From CAYOZN01 sp964408455 (GTDB taxonomy: Bacteria; Planctomycetota; Phycisphaerae; UBA1845; UTPLA1), in NCBI GenBank assembly GCA_964408455.1, contig CAYOZN010000016.1, positions 51,640 to 115,639 on the forward strand: DNA of 64,000 nt, read 5' to 3'. Both the position numbers and the translations under genes were made by a program. The notes under the pieces were generated by a model that had not been told where the DNA came from, ran no database searches, and saw only the letters and a list, made by a program, of their open reading frames with translations. Of the stretch, positions 51,636 to 61,930 are shown piece by piece. Positions within the stretch are counted from its first letter, which is position 1. The number at the start of each line of letters is the position of its first letter.

Positions 51636-53647
51636 ATGAACGCCTGGAGATTCCAACCGCGCGCCNNNNNNNNNNNNNNNNNNNNNNNNNNNNNNNNNNN
51701 NNNNNNNNNNNNNNNNNNNNNNNNNNNNNNNNNNNNNNNNNNNNNNNNNNNNNNNNNNNNNNNNNCGGCGCGACGGCGCTGCAGGACGGCAACATCTTTC
51801 TTCGCGTGAACGCGATCGATGAGCCCGAGCTGCTGGTGGACTACCGCCTCCACGTGGCGGTTATCGACCCGGCCGACGCCGTCGAGGAGACGGAGCCGAA
51901 CGATACGCTTGAAGAGGCCAATTTCATGACGGCCGCGATCATGTCGGGCGAGGTGGCGCCCACGCAGCAGGACCTTTTTCAGGTGCACGTTCGCGCCAAC
52001 GAGCGCGTGGATGTCATCCTCGACGCCGATCCGGATCGCAACGGCGTGCCCACGCCACTGTTCCTCAAGATCTTCGGCGCCGATGGCACCACGCTTCTTG
52101 GTCGCGGCGACCACAACGCCATCTCGACACAGGCGGAGAATTTCGCCCATGCGGCGGGGACGGTGATCGCCCCGGCCGACGGCCCGCTGTTTGTGCAAAT
52201 CCGCGGTTTTTCGGATGATCTCGATTCCGACTACCGCTTCATCGTGCTGGTCAACGATCGCGTCTATGTCGATGCCGACGAGGACACGCTGGAAGCCGTC
52301 CGCGACAACTGCCCGCTGGTGCCCAACCTCAACCAGGCCGATCGCGACTTTGATCGTGCCGGCGACGCCTGCGACGAGTGCCCCGACAGCGTCATCAAGC
52401 GAGAGCCGGGAGAGTGCGGATGCGACCGGCCCGACGTGGACGTGGACGGCGACGGCATTGTCGACTGCGACGTGGAAGAGCCGGCGCGTGCCCTGATGAA
52501 CACCACCGGCATCATCCTCGCCGCCAGCAGCCTGAACGGCGACGTCTCGGCCTACGATGCCCGCGACGGGCGGCTGATCGATCCCGGCTTCATTCCGGCC
52601 AGCCAGACGGGCAACGCCGTGGACAGCATTGCCTTCGACCAGAAGAACCGGCGCGTGGTCGTGCTGCCTTCGCAGCTGGGTCAGCTCCGGACCATATCGC
52701 TGGACACGTTTGAGGCCGCGGCCTTCGGCCCGAGCGGCAACGCGGCACAGCTCACGATGGGCGAGCCGAGCGACGTGCGCGTGCTGGACGATGGTCGGGT
52801 CCTGGTCGCCTCTGACGGAGGCCCCAACAGCGGCGCGATCGCGGTGCTGGATGAGGATGGCGGCTTCGTAGGAAATCTCGTGCCGTCCGGCGTGCTTAGC
52901 CGTTCCGAGCGCCTGCTGGTGGCCGGAGGCGAACTGATCGCCGGCGACGTCGGCGAGAACTCAATCAGGCGGTTTTCACTGCTGGACGGCGCCGAAGGCC
53001 CGTTACTGGCGGACGTCAGCCTGTTTCCGCGCGGCATGGCCCTTTCTGCGTCGGGCAACATTCTCGCAGCCGTTGAAAGCGGCGGTCAGCGCGGCATTCT
53101 CGAGCTGGCGTCCGACGGCGCGATTCTCGGTCACTTCTCGCCCGCGGGCATCAACTTCTTTAGAGCGGTGCATGAGCTGTGGAATGGCAATCTGCTGCTG
53201 AGCGCCGGCCCCGGCGTTGTGGAAATCGACCGGGGGGGACGTGTCGTTGAAATCAAGGACCGCCGCTTCCTGTCAAACACGCTCGAGCGCGTGCTGCTGG
53301 ATGTGGATGGTGACGGGGTCGGCGACGCCCTCGACGTCTGCCCCGGCGTGGCCGATGCCGATCAGAGCGATGTCGATGGCGACGGCGTGGGCGACGCCTG
53401 CGAGACCGAGGATGTCGGCGGCGGCGGCAACGATGAGGTTGGCCAGGGAGGTGGCGCTGGCGGCGGCGGTGCAGACGGCGCGACGGGGGATGGCGATGAA
53501 GCCGGAGTCGCCAACGACGCCCTTGAATTGATCGCCGGCGAGGCGCCGTGCGGCACCTGCGGCCCGGGCGCGGCGAATGCCATGTTGGCGGCACTGTGGG
53601 CCGGGGCGTGGCGGCGGCGACAAAGGAACTCGCGAACTCGCGATTAA
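51636..53647 (+). CDS. Large surface protein with PPC-like domain and TSP3 repeats, interrupted by a gap
   Basis: The start MNAWRFQPRA (ribosome site GGAGAG) lies just before a 100-N gap; about 626 codons follow the gap. The N-terminal part after the gap has VEETEPNDTLEEANFMTAA and DLFQVHVRANERVDVILDAD, a PPC-like beta-sandwich. Next is a TSP3-like calcium segment (RDNCPLVPNLNQADRDFDRAGD), a beta-propeller-like region (~270-540), another TSP3 unit (DVDGDGVGDALDVCPG) and a Gly-rich tail ending CGTCGPGAANAMLAALWAG plus AWRRRQR. Whether the start and the rest belong to one gene cannot be verified across the gap. Likely surface-anchored. Confidence 0.7.
51666..51765. other. Run of 100 N, gap of unknown size
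   Basis: Flanking ends are not duplicates. It cuts the N-terminal region of the surface-protein gene. Confidence 0.85.
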
Positions 53648-53804
53648 GCGCGGGCGATCTGCCGCCTGAATTCCTGCGAAGGCGGCTGGAGTGGCGTGCT
53701 TCCGGTTGAACATGGCCCTGATGCGACGCTTAGAATGTCGCATCAGGGCCCTTTCGCGCGCTTGCGCCGGCAACCACGCCCGCCTCAATCCGGAGTCAAT
53801 CGGC

Positions 53805-56287
53805 ATGACAACAGAGTTCGTTCGCCGCGAGCTGTTCGCCGTCTCGATCGTTGCCATCCTCGCCATTGCCGGCTTCGCCGCCGCCGCGACAACCGACGAA
53901 CGCGAACCCAATAACGAATCGTTCGATGCGAATCCGCTGTCGGGGGCCGACACAGGCGTGCGCGTCTTCGGCAGCATCGCGCCGGCCGCCGACGTCGACC
54001 TTTTCTCGTTCGAGGCATTGGCNNNNNNNNNNNNNNNNNNNNNNNNNNNNNNNNNNNNNNNNNNNNNNNNNNNNNNNNNNNNNNNNNNNNNNNNNNNNNN
54101 NNNNNNNNNNNNNNNNNNNNNNTCGGCAGCATCGCGCCGGCCGCCGACGTCGACCTTTTCTCGTTCGAGGCATTGGCCGGCGATCGTGTCTATGCGACGG
54201 TCGTGACCAGCTTCGCCGCCAACGGTTCTACGGACAGCCAGCTTGAACTGCTGGGCGTAGACGGCGTCACATCCATCGAGTTCGACGACAACGACGGTTC
54301 CCTTACCGATGCGTCTTCCAGCATTGCCGCCGCGCTGGTCCCCTCCGATGGCACCTGTTTCCTCCGGGTCGGCCACGCGAGCCCTACCGAAGAATTGAGC
54401 CCCTACGCGCTCTACGTCCGTGTCGTGACCGGCGATGGAATCGGCGAGAGTGAGCCCAACGATGAAGTCGGCGAGGCGAACCTGCTGCCTGCCGACGGAG
54501 ACGTCTTCGGCGCGATCGACGACGGCGGCGATGTCGATACCTGGTCTATTGAACTGGAGGCGGGCGACACGATCTTCGCCAGCCTCGACCTGGATCCGGA
54601 GCGAGATTTGTCCGAATGGAATGGCCGGCTCGGCTTTGGCCCCGTCGGCAGGTCGGACGCGTTCATCGAGGTCGACGACGCCGGCATTGCGAGCCCGGCG
54701 TCCGAAGCGCTTGTCCTGACGGTGAAGGATGCGGGCGAGTACTTCGTGCAGGTGCAGGAGCCATTCGGCGGCAGTGGAGGCACCTATCGCCTCAGCGTAG
54801 CGGTGTTGCCGGCCGATGCCTGTGAAGGCGAAACGGTCGCCGGCGACGCGCCGGTGACTATCCCCGCCGGTCCGGCGGTCGTCACGTCGACGCTTCAGGT
54901 GCCCGGCAATCCGCAAGTCGAGCGACTGCGCGTGGCGATCGACTTGTCACACGATCGGCTGTCCGATCTGGACATCACGCTGACCAGCCCCGGCGGGAGC
55001 GAGGTTGCCCTGATGGCCGATGTGGGTGCCGCATTTGCGGCACCCGGCGATCTGAGCATCGTGCTGGACGATCGAGCGGCCGCGTCGCTCGCGTTTCTTC
55101 TGGACGCCGATGGTCTGGAGGTTCAACCGCAACCGAATTTCCGCCTCGACTGGTTCCGCGGCTTCGACGCGGGCGGCACCTGGACGCTGACCATCCACGA
55201 CGACCAGGCGGGCGCTGGTGGGGCGCTGAACGAGTGGCGCATCGAAATCTGCGAGCCTGATTCGCCTGCCGAGTGCGGCGAGTTGACTTTGCCGGCGACG
55301 GTGTTCTCGACGGACTTCGAAGTCGGCGATGCCGGGTTCACTCATAGCGGCATTGCGGATGAGTGGGAGCTGGGCACACCCTCTGCCGCCCCGCTGGATT
55401 CGTGCAACAGCGGGGCGAACTGCTGGAAGACCGATCTGGATGAAGGCTACGACGCCGGTTCGAGCAGTGAGCTGGTCATGCCGCCGATCGATCTGCGCGG
55501 CATGCGCGGGCCGATCATCCTGAGCTGGGCACAACAGTTTCAGCTTGAGGCGTCGGCGTTTGACCGCGCGTTTGTCGAAGTGCGCGAATTCGGCGGCGGC
55601 ACGGCACGCATCGTCTGGACGTGGACCGGGCCGACGATGCGCGTCGATGTGGGGGACGAGCCAACGACTGTGCAGCAGAGCGCCGGATGGGGCGTGTACC
55701 AGGCCGACATCAGCGAGTTCGCCGGCAAGACAATCGTAGCTCGTTTTCGTCTGGAAACCGATTCGGCGATGCAACTCTCTGGGTGGGCAATCGACGACGT
55801 GATGCTGACGGCGTGCGAGGAAGTGGATAATGATGGCGATGGCACGGGCGACTTGAGCGACAACTGCCCGGCAATCCCAAACGCGTCGCAGGCGGACGCG
55901 GACGGGGATGGCTTGGGCGACGACTGCGATAATTGTCCGAGCGCCGCGAATCCCGATCAAGAAGACAGCGATGGCGACGGCACCGCCGACGGCTGCGACA
56001 CCTGCCCGGAGAGCGCGACCAGCGATCATGCCGACGACGATGGCGACGGCGCCGGCAACGGCTGCGATGAATGCCCTTCGGATGCCGCCAAGACCGCGCC
56101 GGGTGAGTGCGGCTGCGGCGTGGCAGACGTGGACGCCGATGCGAATGGCGTGCTCGATTGCTTCGAACAACCCTTTGGACTAGCCGGCGGCGAATGCTGC
56201 GGCGGCGGTGCGAGCGGAGTTGTCGCCGTGGTGCCGCTCATCGCGGTTGCGTGGCGGCGGCGGCGCGGCAGGTCACGTGCAGGTTGA
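53805..56287 (+). CDS. Large surface protein: PPC-like repeats, P-domain, jelly-roll and TSP3 repeats, interrupted by a false gap
   Basis: ATG 53805 follows CGGAG. Signal peptide (FAVSIVAILAIAGFAAA). Two PPC-like units with EREPNNESFDAN and ESEPNDEVGEAN; a proprotein-convertase P-domain (NPQVERLRVAIDLSHDRLSD ... FDAGGTWTLTIHD); a jelly-roll with DEWELGTPSAAPLDSCNSG and WAIDDVMLTACEE; four TSP3 units (DADGDGLGDDCDNCPSA); and the tail ECCGGGASGVVAVVPLIAVA plus WRRRRGRSR. The N run at 54023-54122 has identical 55-bp flanks. Merging them restores a 775-residue frame, SFEALAGDRVYA, matching the paralogue at 56638. Confidence 0.85.
54023..54122. other. Run of 100 N; false gap between overlapping contig ends
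   Basis: Bases 53968-54022 and 54123-54177 are identical over 55 bp (starting TCGGCAGCATCGCGCCGGCC). The overlap length equals that at 14980, as expected from one assembler setting. Confidence 0.9.
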
Positions 56288-56637
56288 CTTGCGGCATAAG
56301 CGTGGCAGTCATCCGAAGCGACGCCGCCGCGCTTGCGAATAAGAAGAGACGATCAGCATTGCCCAGTCGGGTCCATGTTCCGTGCTTCGTCGCTGTAATG
56401 GCGGAAGTATTCCGGATTGACGCACACCGTTCTGTCTGCCCGGCGCTCCAGCGCCAGTTGGGAACTGGTCCCTTGCCTCGCATCGAAGGTCCTGTAACCC
56501 GCGGCCGGCGGCGCGTTCATCTTCTATATCGGGTGTGTTGTTCGCAGTACAATCAGCTCCGGAATCAGCAACTTCACTCCCGTTCAGAGATGCAAAAAAC
56601 CGACGGCTGAGGATTCGGTTCGAAAGGAACAGCAATC

Positions 56638-59076
56638 ATGGCGTTCGATTCAACGTCCCGTGCGATGCGCGCTGGCAGCGCGATCGCGGCAATCTGTGCC
56701 CTTGCCCTCGCCTGTGCCACGTCGCCGGCGCGGGCGGAATTCATCCAGGAAGCCGAACCCAACGAAGACGCAACGACGGCCAACAGCCTCGGTGACGCGA
56801 CGGCCGGCGTGCGCATCATCGGCAACATCCTATCCGGCGATCTGGATTATTTCTCATTCAACGCCAACGCCGGCGACCGCGTGTACGCAGCCGTCATGAC
56901 GTCGTTCAGCGCGAGCGCTTTGACCGAAAGCCGGCTGGAGCTATTCGACGTGGACGGGACGACGTCGCTCGAAATAGATGAGGACAACGGAACGTTTGCA
57001 GGCCTTTCCTCAAGCATCGCCGGTGCCGAACTCCCGGCGCAAGGCGTCTATTTCATCCAGGTCCGGCAATTCAGCCCAGTGAATCAGCTTCGCCCCTATG
57101 AGCTGTACGTCCGAGTCGTTTCGGGAGATGGCGCCGCCGAAGTAGAGCCGAATGACACGATCGGCCAGGCGACACCGCTTCCGCCGGACGGTCACATTTC
57201 CGCGGCGACCAGTGCGCTGGTCGACGTCGACCTGTTTTCAATCGATCTGAACGCGGGGGATACGATCTTTGCCAGTCTCGATCTGGACCCCGAGCGCGAT
57301 GCCATCGAGTGGAACGGTCAACTGCGTTTCGGGCCGCTGGGCGCAAGTGCTTCATTTGTTGTCGCCAACGACGCCGGTCAGGCCAATCCGAATTCAGAGG
57401 CGTTCTTCCTGACTGTCAAGGATGCAGGAACATACTTCGTCGAAGTCAGCGTACCTGGCGGAGGCGTGACCTTCGGCACCTACCGCCTGAGTGTCTCGGT
57501 TCTTGCGGCAGACGTGTGCAGCACCACATCAGAGACGTATGCGAGCACCGATGTTCCGGTGGCCATCCCGACGGGGCCCGGCGTGAGTTCGTCGACGCTC
57601 AATGTACCGGGCAATCCGCGCATCGGTCGCATCCGCGTGGCCATCGAGCTCGAGCACGAGTTCATGCAGGATCTCGACGTCACGCTGCGCACGCCGAGCG
57701 GCACGGAAATCGGGCTGTTCACCGACGTCGGGCCGGCCGTATCAGCCCTTGCAACACTTAACTGCATTCTCGACGACAACGCCGCTCTGCCGATCGGATT
57801 ATTCACCGCGGTCGACGGAATGATTCTTAAGCCGGAGCCGGCTCATCGACTGTCCTGGCTGAACGGCATGGATGCCGGCGGCGTGTGGACGCTGTTCGTG
57901 CGCGACGACGCCACTGGCGACGGCGGCACACTTTTGAACTGGAGCCTGGAAATCTGCGAAGCCGAGGAGCCGCCGGCTTGCGGCCCGGGAACCGGCGAAC
58001 TGACCGTTTACGCCAGCGACTTCGAGGGCGGCGATGACGGATTCACGCACAGCGGTGTGCAGGATGAGTGGGAGCGCGGACTGCCGACATTCGCGCCGCT
58101 CACCACGTGCAACAGCGGCGTGAATTGCTGGACAACCGATCTGGACGCCACTTACAACGCCAGTGCAAATTTTGATCTACTTTCGCCGCAGATCGACCTG
58201 AGCGGCCTGCTGGGCCCCATCACACTGAGCTGGGCGCAGCAGTTCAGCCTGGAGAGTGCGACTTTCGATCACGCATTCGTCGAGGTCCGGGAGGTCGGTG
58301 GAGCCAATCCGCGCGCGGTTTGGGAGTGGCTCGACGCCACAATGAGCGTGACCGTGGGTAACCCCTCGTCGACGATCGATCAAGCCGCCGGCTGGGGAAT
58401 TTATCACGTGGACATTAGCGAGTATGCCGGCAAGATGATCGAGGTGCGGTTCCACTTTGACAGCGACACGACGGTGCAACTGGCTGGCTGGTCCGTCGAC
58501 GACGTCTCGGTCACGGCATGCCAGGAGCTTGACACTGATACGGACGGCGTGGGCGATTTGACGGATAATTGCGTCGATGACGCGAACCCGGGGCAGGAGG
58601 ACACGGACGGCGATGGCGTTGGTGACGCATGCGACAATTGCCTCGATGCCGTGAACGCAGGCCAGGAGGACGCGGATGCCGACGGTGTCGGCGATGTCTG
58701 CGACAACTGCCCTGCGGACGTGAACGGCGCCCAGGAGGATGCGGATGGCGATGGATCGGGCGATGCCTGCGATGCATGCCCCGACGACGCCGCGAAGATC
58801 GAGCCGGGCATCTGCGGCTGCGGTGCCGCCGACGACGATAGCGACGGCGACGGCACGGCCGACTGCGACGACGGGTGCCCGGACGATGCGACCAAGACGG
58901 CGCCGGGCGACTGCGGTTGCGGTGTGCCCGATGTAGACACCGATGCAAACGGCGTCAGCGATTGTCTTGATTCGCCGGCCCCGCAGCCCGGCGGATGCTG
59001 CGGCGGCGGCCTGCCAGCCGTCATGCCGCTGTTGCTTCTCGGCGTCCGGTTCGCCCGGCGCAGGAGCCGCCGCTGA
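56638..59076 (+). CDS. Large surface protein, paralogue of the preceding gene
   Basis: 812 residues, uninterrupted. ATG 56638 has AAAGGA upstream. Signal peptide (IAAICALALACATSPARA). Two PPC-like units (EAEPNEDATTAN, EVEPNDTIGQAT); a P-domain (NPRIGRIRVAIELEHEFMQD ... MDAGGVWTLFVRD); a jelly-roll (DEWERGLPTFAPLTTCNSGV ... GWSVDDVSVTACQ); five TSP3 units (DTDGDGVGDACDNCLDA, DADGDGSGDACDACPDD); then PQPGGCCGGGLPAVMPLLLL plus RFARRRSRR. The tail (Cys-Cys-Gly3, ~10 hydrophobic residues, Arg cluster) is shared with the gene at 53805 and resembles MYXO-CTERM-type sorting tails. Calcium-stiffened surface stalk or adhesin is the likely role. Confidence 0.87.
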   Translation: MAFDSTSRAMRAGSAIAAICALALACATSPARAEFIQEAEPNEDATTANSLGDATAGVRIIGNILSGDLDYFSFNANAGDRVYAAVMTSFSASALTESRLELFDVDGTTSLEIDEDNGTFAGLSSSIAGAELPAQGVYFIQVRQFSPVNQLRPYELYVRVVSGDGAAEVEPNDTIGQATPLPPDGHISAATSALVDVDLFSIDLNAGDTIFASLDLDPERDAIEWNGQLRFGPLGASASFVVANDAGQANPNSEAFFLTVKDAGTYFVEVSVPGGGVTFGTYRLSVSVLAADVCSTTSETYASTDVPVAIPTGPGVSSSTLNVPGNPRIGRIRVAIELEHEFMQDLDVTLRTPSGTEIGLFTDVGPAVSALATLNCILDDNAALPIGLFTAVDGMILKPEPAHRLSWLNGMDAGGVWTLFVRDDATGDGGTLLNWSLEICEAEEPPACGPGTGELTVYASDFEGGDDGFTHSGVQDEWERGLPTFAPLTTCNSGVNCWTTDLDATYNASANFDLLSPQIDLSGLLGPITLSWAQQFSLESATFDHAFVEVREVGGANPRAVWEWLDATMSVTVGNPSSTIDQAAGWGIYHVDISEYAGKMIEVRFHFDSDTTVQLAGWSVDDVSVTACQELDTDTDGVGDLTDNCVDDANPGQEDTDGDGVGDACDNCLDAVNAGQEDADADGVGDVCDNCPADVNGAQEDADGDGSGDACDACPDDAAKIEPGICGCGAADDDSDGDGTADCDDGCPDDATKTAPGDCGCGVPDVDTDANGVSDCLDSPAPQPGGCCGGGLPAVMPLLLLGVRFARRRSRR

Positions 59077-59189
59077 TTTTTTTGGCGAGTCAGGGGCTGT
59101 CTTGAGGCGGCCTGGGCGCCGGTCCCTGTGAATGGCGCATCCCGTCCGCGCGCGTGCCTCCGGGGGCGGCTTGCGGTACGCTGTGCGGC

Positions 59190-59630
59190 ATGAGCCGCCG
59201 CACACGCATCCGAATCTGCGTCTGGCTGATCGTGCTGGGCCTGGGGAACTTCCTCGCCTACGCCGTCGTCTATGCCATCATCGGCGGCGACGCCCACAAC
59301 GGCTACATCCGGGCCGACGAGCGCGGAAACGAGACGTATTACGTCCGCGGTCACTTCATCCATCGGGAAAAGGGCCAGGAGCAGGGCGTCTCGAAGGGCG
59401 TCTGGATCTACAGCTATATTCACTCCATCAGCATCTGGCCCTCGATCGCCGTCGTGCTGGTCGCCATGATGTCGCTGGCCCGGCCGCACATCATGGCCAC
59501 ATATCAGCACGGCATGATGAAGGGGGCGACGCTGGTCACGGTCCTCAACACGCTGATCGTGTTCGTGACGCTGATCATCATGATCAACTTCATCTACGAA
59601 TTTGTCTTGACGCTGAACAGGAACGGATGA
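59190..59630 (+). CDS. Small membrane protein coupled to dinG
   Basis: 146 residues with three transmembrane helices (ICVWLIVLGLGNFLAYAVVY, IWPSIAVVLVAMMSLA and LVTVLNTLIVFVTLIIMINF). Between the first two lies a polar segment GYIRADERGNETYYVRGHFI, probably outside. No family is recognised. The stop overlaps the dinG start as ATGA, indicating translational coupling, though the functional link is unclear. The open frame extends up to 59154; ATG 59190 is the only start that begins with the basic N-terminus before helix 1. Confidence 0.75.
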   Translation: MSRRTRIRICVWLIVLGLGNFLAYAVVYAIIGGDAHNGYIRADERGNETYYVRGHFIHREKGQEQGVSKGVWIYSYIHSISIWPSIAVVLVAMMSLARPHIMATYQHGMMKGATLVTVLNTLIVFVTLIIMINFIYEFVLTLNRNG

Positions 59631-61573
59631 CCGCCGTCTCGACCGACAAATGGGCAGCGCAGATTGCCCGGGCCATTCCCGAGTATGAGGCGCGACCGCA
59701 GCAGCTCGCCATGGCGGACGCCGTTTCCGAGGCACTCGCCGCGCGACGACACCTGGTCGTGGAGGCGGGCACCGGCGTGGGCAAGAGCTTCGCCTACCTG
59801 CTGCCGGCGATCGATCGAATTCTGAACCACGGCGCGCGGATCGTGGTTTCGACGCATACCATCGCGCTACAGGAACAGCTGGTCGGCAAGGACATCCCCG
59901 CGCTCAAGCAGGCGGTGGATGGTGAGTTCAGCGCCGTGCTGGTGAAGGGGCGAAACAATTACGTCGGCCTGCGGCGGCTGGCCAACACCAGCAAGCGGCA
60001 GCGGGCGATCTTCGGCAATCCCGGCACGCTGGGCCAGCTTCATCGCGTCGAGGACTGGGCATACCACACGGAAGACGGCTCGCTTTCCGATCTTGACTTT
60101 CAGCCGATCGCCGATGTGTGGCAGCGGGTGCGCAGCGAGAGCAACAACTGCATGGGCTCGCGCTGCCAGTTCTATGATCGTTGCTTCTATCAGAAGGCGC
60201 GGCGGCAGGCGGAGCAGGCAAACCTGCTGATTGTGAATCATGCGCTGTTCTTTTCCGATCTGGCGCTGCGGCAGCGGAATGTGAAATTCCTGCCCGACTA
60301 TGACGCCGTCATTCTTGACGAGGCGCATAATGTCGAGAGCGTCGCGGGCGATCACTTCGGCATGAGCCTGTCCAACGTGCAGGTGCACTATCTCTTGCGC
60401 CACATCTTCAACGAGAAGACGGGTCGCGGGTTCCTCGGCATGCTCGACTGCCGCGAGGCGATTCAGCACGTGGTGGAGGCGCAGGGGCACGTCGACCAGG
60501 TGTTTGATCAGCTGCGCGAGTGCGTGCCAGTGAGGGCGCGGGATGGCGGATCGTCGAAGATTGCGCGGCCGGAGCAGGTGTTCAATCACGTGACACCGGC
60601 GCTTAAGACGGTCGCGGCCGATCTGCGCGCGATTCGCAAGGAGATGCCGGGCGAGGATGAGGCCTTTGAGGCAAGCGGGCTGGCGGATCGCTGCGATGAA
60701 CTGGCGGCGGTGTTCGATGCGCTGATGAAGCAGGAGCGGGAGGACTTCGTCTATTGGCTGGAGACTTCCGGCGGCCCGGAGCCGCGAATCAGCCTGCATG
60801 CCGCCCCGCTGCGACTGGACGATCTGATGCGGCAGGCGCTCTTCGAGAATGTGAAAAGCGTGGTGCTGACCAGCGCGACGCTGTCGACCGGCCCCGCCGA
60901 TGGGTTTTCGTATATTTCGCGGCGGCTGGGGCTGGAAAATGCGAATGAGATGCAGGTCGATTCTCCGTTTGACTATCGGGAGCAGGCGACGATCCACGTG
61001 GAGACGAAGCTGCCGGAGCCGAACGAGGCGGCCTTCATCCCCGCGGCGGTCGAGCGGATCGAGCATTACCTGCTGATGACCGAGGGGCGGGCGTTCGTGC
61101 TGTTCACCAGCTACTCGGCGCTGAATGATGCGGCGCGGCGGCTGCGGTCATTCGCACGGCAGCACGGCATGACGCTGCTGGTGCAGGGCGAGGACCTGCC
61201 GCGCACACAGATGATCGAGCAGTTCAAGCTGCGCAAGCGGGCGGTGATTCTCGGGACCGACACGTTCTGGCAGGGGGTGGATGTGCCGGGCGAGGCGTTG
61301 TCGAACGTGATCATCACCAAATTGCCCTTTGCCGCGCCGGACCGGCCGCTGGTGGAGGCGCGGATCTCGGCGATTCGCAATGAAGGCGGCAACCCGTTCA
61401 TGGAATTTCAACTACCGGAGGCGGTGTTGAAGATGAAGCAGGGGTTCGGGCGATTGATCCGCACGCGGAAGGACCGGGGGATCGTGGTCATTCTCGATCG
61501 GCGGGTGAAGAGTAAGCATTATGGGAAGAGTTTTATTGAGGCGCTGCCGAGATGCCGCGTGGAATATCATTAA
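59627..61573 (+). CDS. dinG: DinG-type ATP-dependent DNA helicase
   Basis: 648 residues, XPD/DinG superfamily 2 helicase (5'-3'), involved in unwinding structured DNA during repair. Motif I AGTGVGKSF (~47), motif Ia STHTIALQEQL, DEAH box VILDEAHNVES (230-233), motif III LTSATLSTG, and motifs V/VI GTDTFWQGVDVPGEA and QGFGRLIRTRKDRG are intact. The iron-sulfur region has Cys175, Cys180 and Cys186 (NNCMGSRCQFYDRCFYQ), but the usual first Cys in the NYLCLRRL segment is Gly114 (NNYVGLRRL). So a canonical four-Cys cluster is not evident. Start overlaps the upstream stop. Confidence 0.92.
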   Translation: MTAVSTDKWAAQIARAIPEYEARPQQLAMADAVSEALAARRHLVVEAGTGVGKSFAYLLPAIDRILNHGARIVVSTHTIALQEQLVGKDIPALKQAVDGEFSAVLVKGRNNYVGLRRLANTSKRQRAIFGNPGTLGQLHRVEDWAYHTEDGSLSDLDFQPIADVWQRVRSESNNCMGSRCQFYDRCFYQKARRQAEQANLLIVNHALFFSDLALRQRNVKFLPDYDAVILDEAHNVESVAGDHFGMSLSNVQVHYLLRHIFNEKTGRGFLGMLDCREAIQHVVEAQGHVDQVFDQLRECVPVRARDGGSSKIARPEQVFNHVTPALKTVAADLRAIRKEMPGEDEAFEASGLADRCDELAAVFDALMKQEREDFVYWLETSGGPEPRISLHAAPLRLDDLMRQALFENVKSVVLTSATLSTGPADGFSYISRRLGLENANEMQVDSPFDYREQATIHVETKLPEPNEAAFIPAAVERIEHYLLMTEGRAFVLFTSYSALNDAARRLRSFARQHGMTLLVQGEDLPRTQMIEQFKLRKRAVILGTDTFWQGVDVPGEALSNVIITKLPFAAPDRPLVEARISAIRNEGGNPFMEFQLPEAVLKMKQGFGRLIRTRKDRGIVVILDRRVKSKHYGKSFIEALPRCRVEYH

Positions 61574-61640
61574 CAGGGATTGAGGGATTGAGGGATTGGG
61601 GGATTGAGGGATTGGGGGATTGAGGGATTGAGGGACTCAT
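61574..61640. repeat. Tandem octamer AGGGATTG/GGGGATTG
   Basis: Eight or so consecutive copies of (A/G)GGGATTG follow directly on the dinG stop codon. It resembles one arm of the inverted-repeat elements at 4518 and 50445 but has no complementary arm. Confidence 0.75.
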
Positions 61641-61694
61641 GGATTAAGGGCCAATTACGTGGCACTGACATTCGATTCGGTCGCGGAGGGACCA

Positions 61695-61840
61695 ATGAGA
61701 ATAGCCCAGCGTTTCAACGCTGGGATGTCGAGCGAGCGAGGACCTGAGTCCCGTAGGGACGGCTGAACGCTCAACCGTCCCTACGGGACTCACCCATGCC
61801 GGCACGTGTACCCAGCCATAAATGGCTGGGCTATTCTCAT
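61695..61840. repeat. Compound palindromic element with three hairpins and 16-bp terminal inverted repeats
   Basis: Ends: ATGAGAATAGCCCAGC (61695-61710) and its exact complement GCTGGGCTATTCTCAT (61825-61840). Inside are CCCAGCGTTTCAACGCTGGG (61705-61724), a 17-bp perfect stem GAGTCCCGTAGGGACGG / CCGTCCCTACGGGACTC with a 12-base loop (61746-61791), and CCCAGCCATAAATGGCTGGG (61811-61830). The layout resembles paired REP elements mobilised by RAYT transposases. Confidence 0.8.
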
Positions 61841-61930
61841 GCGGTGCCTACGGCACGGAAGGCAGCGGCACAGTGGACTTGTCGTCCATGGCTGAATAAC
61901 CGGCGTGGTGCGACCACGGAATCAACGCAG

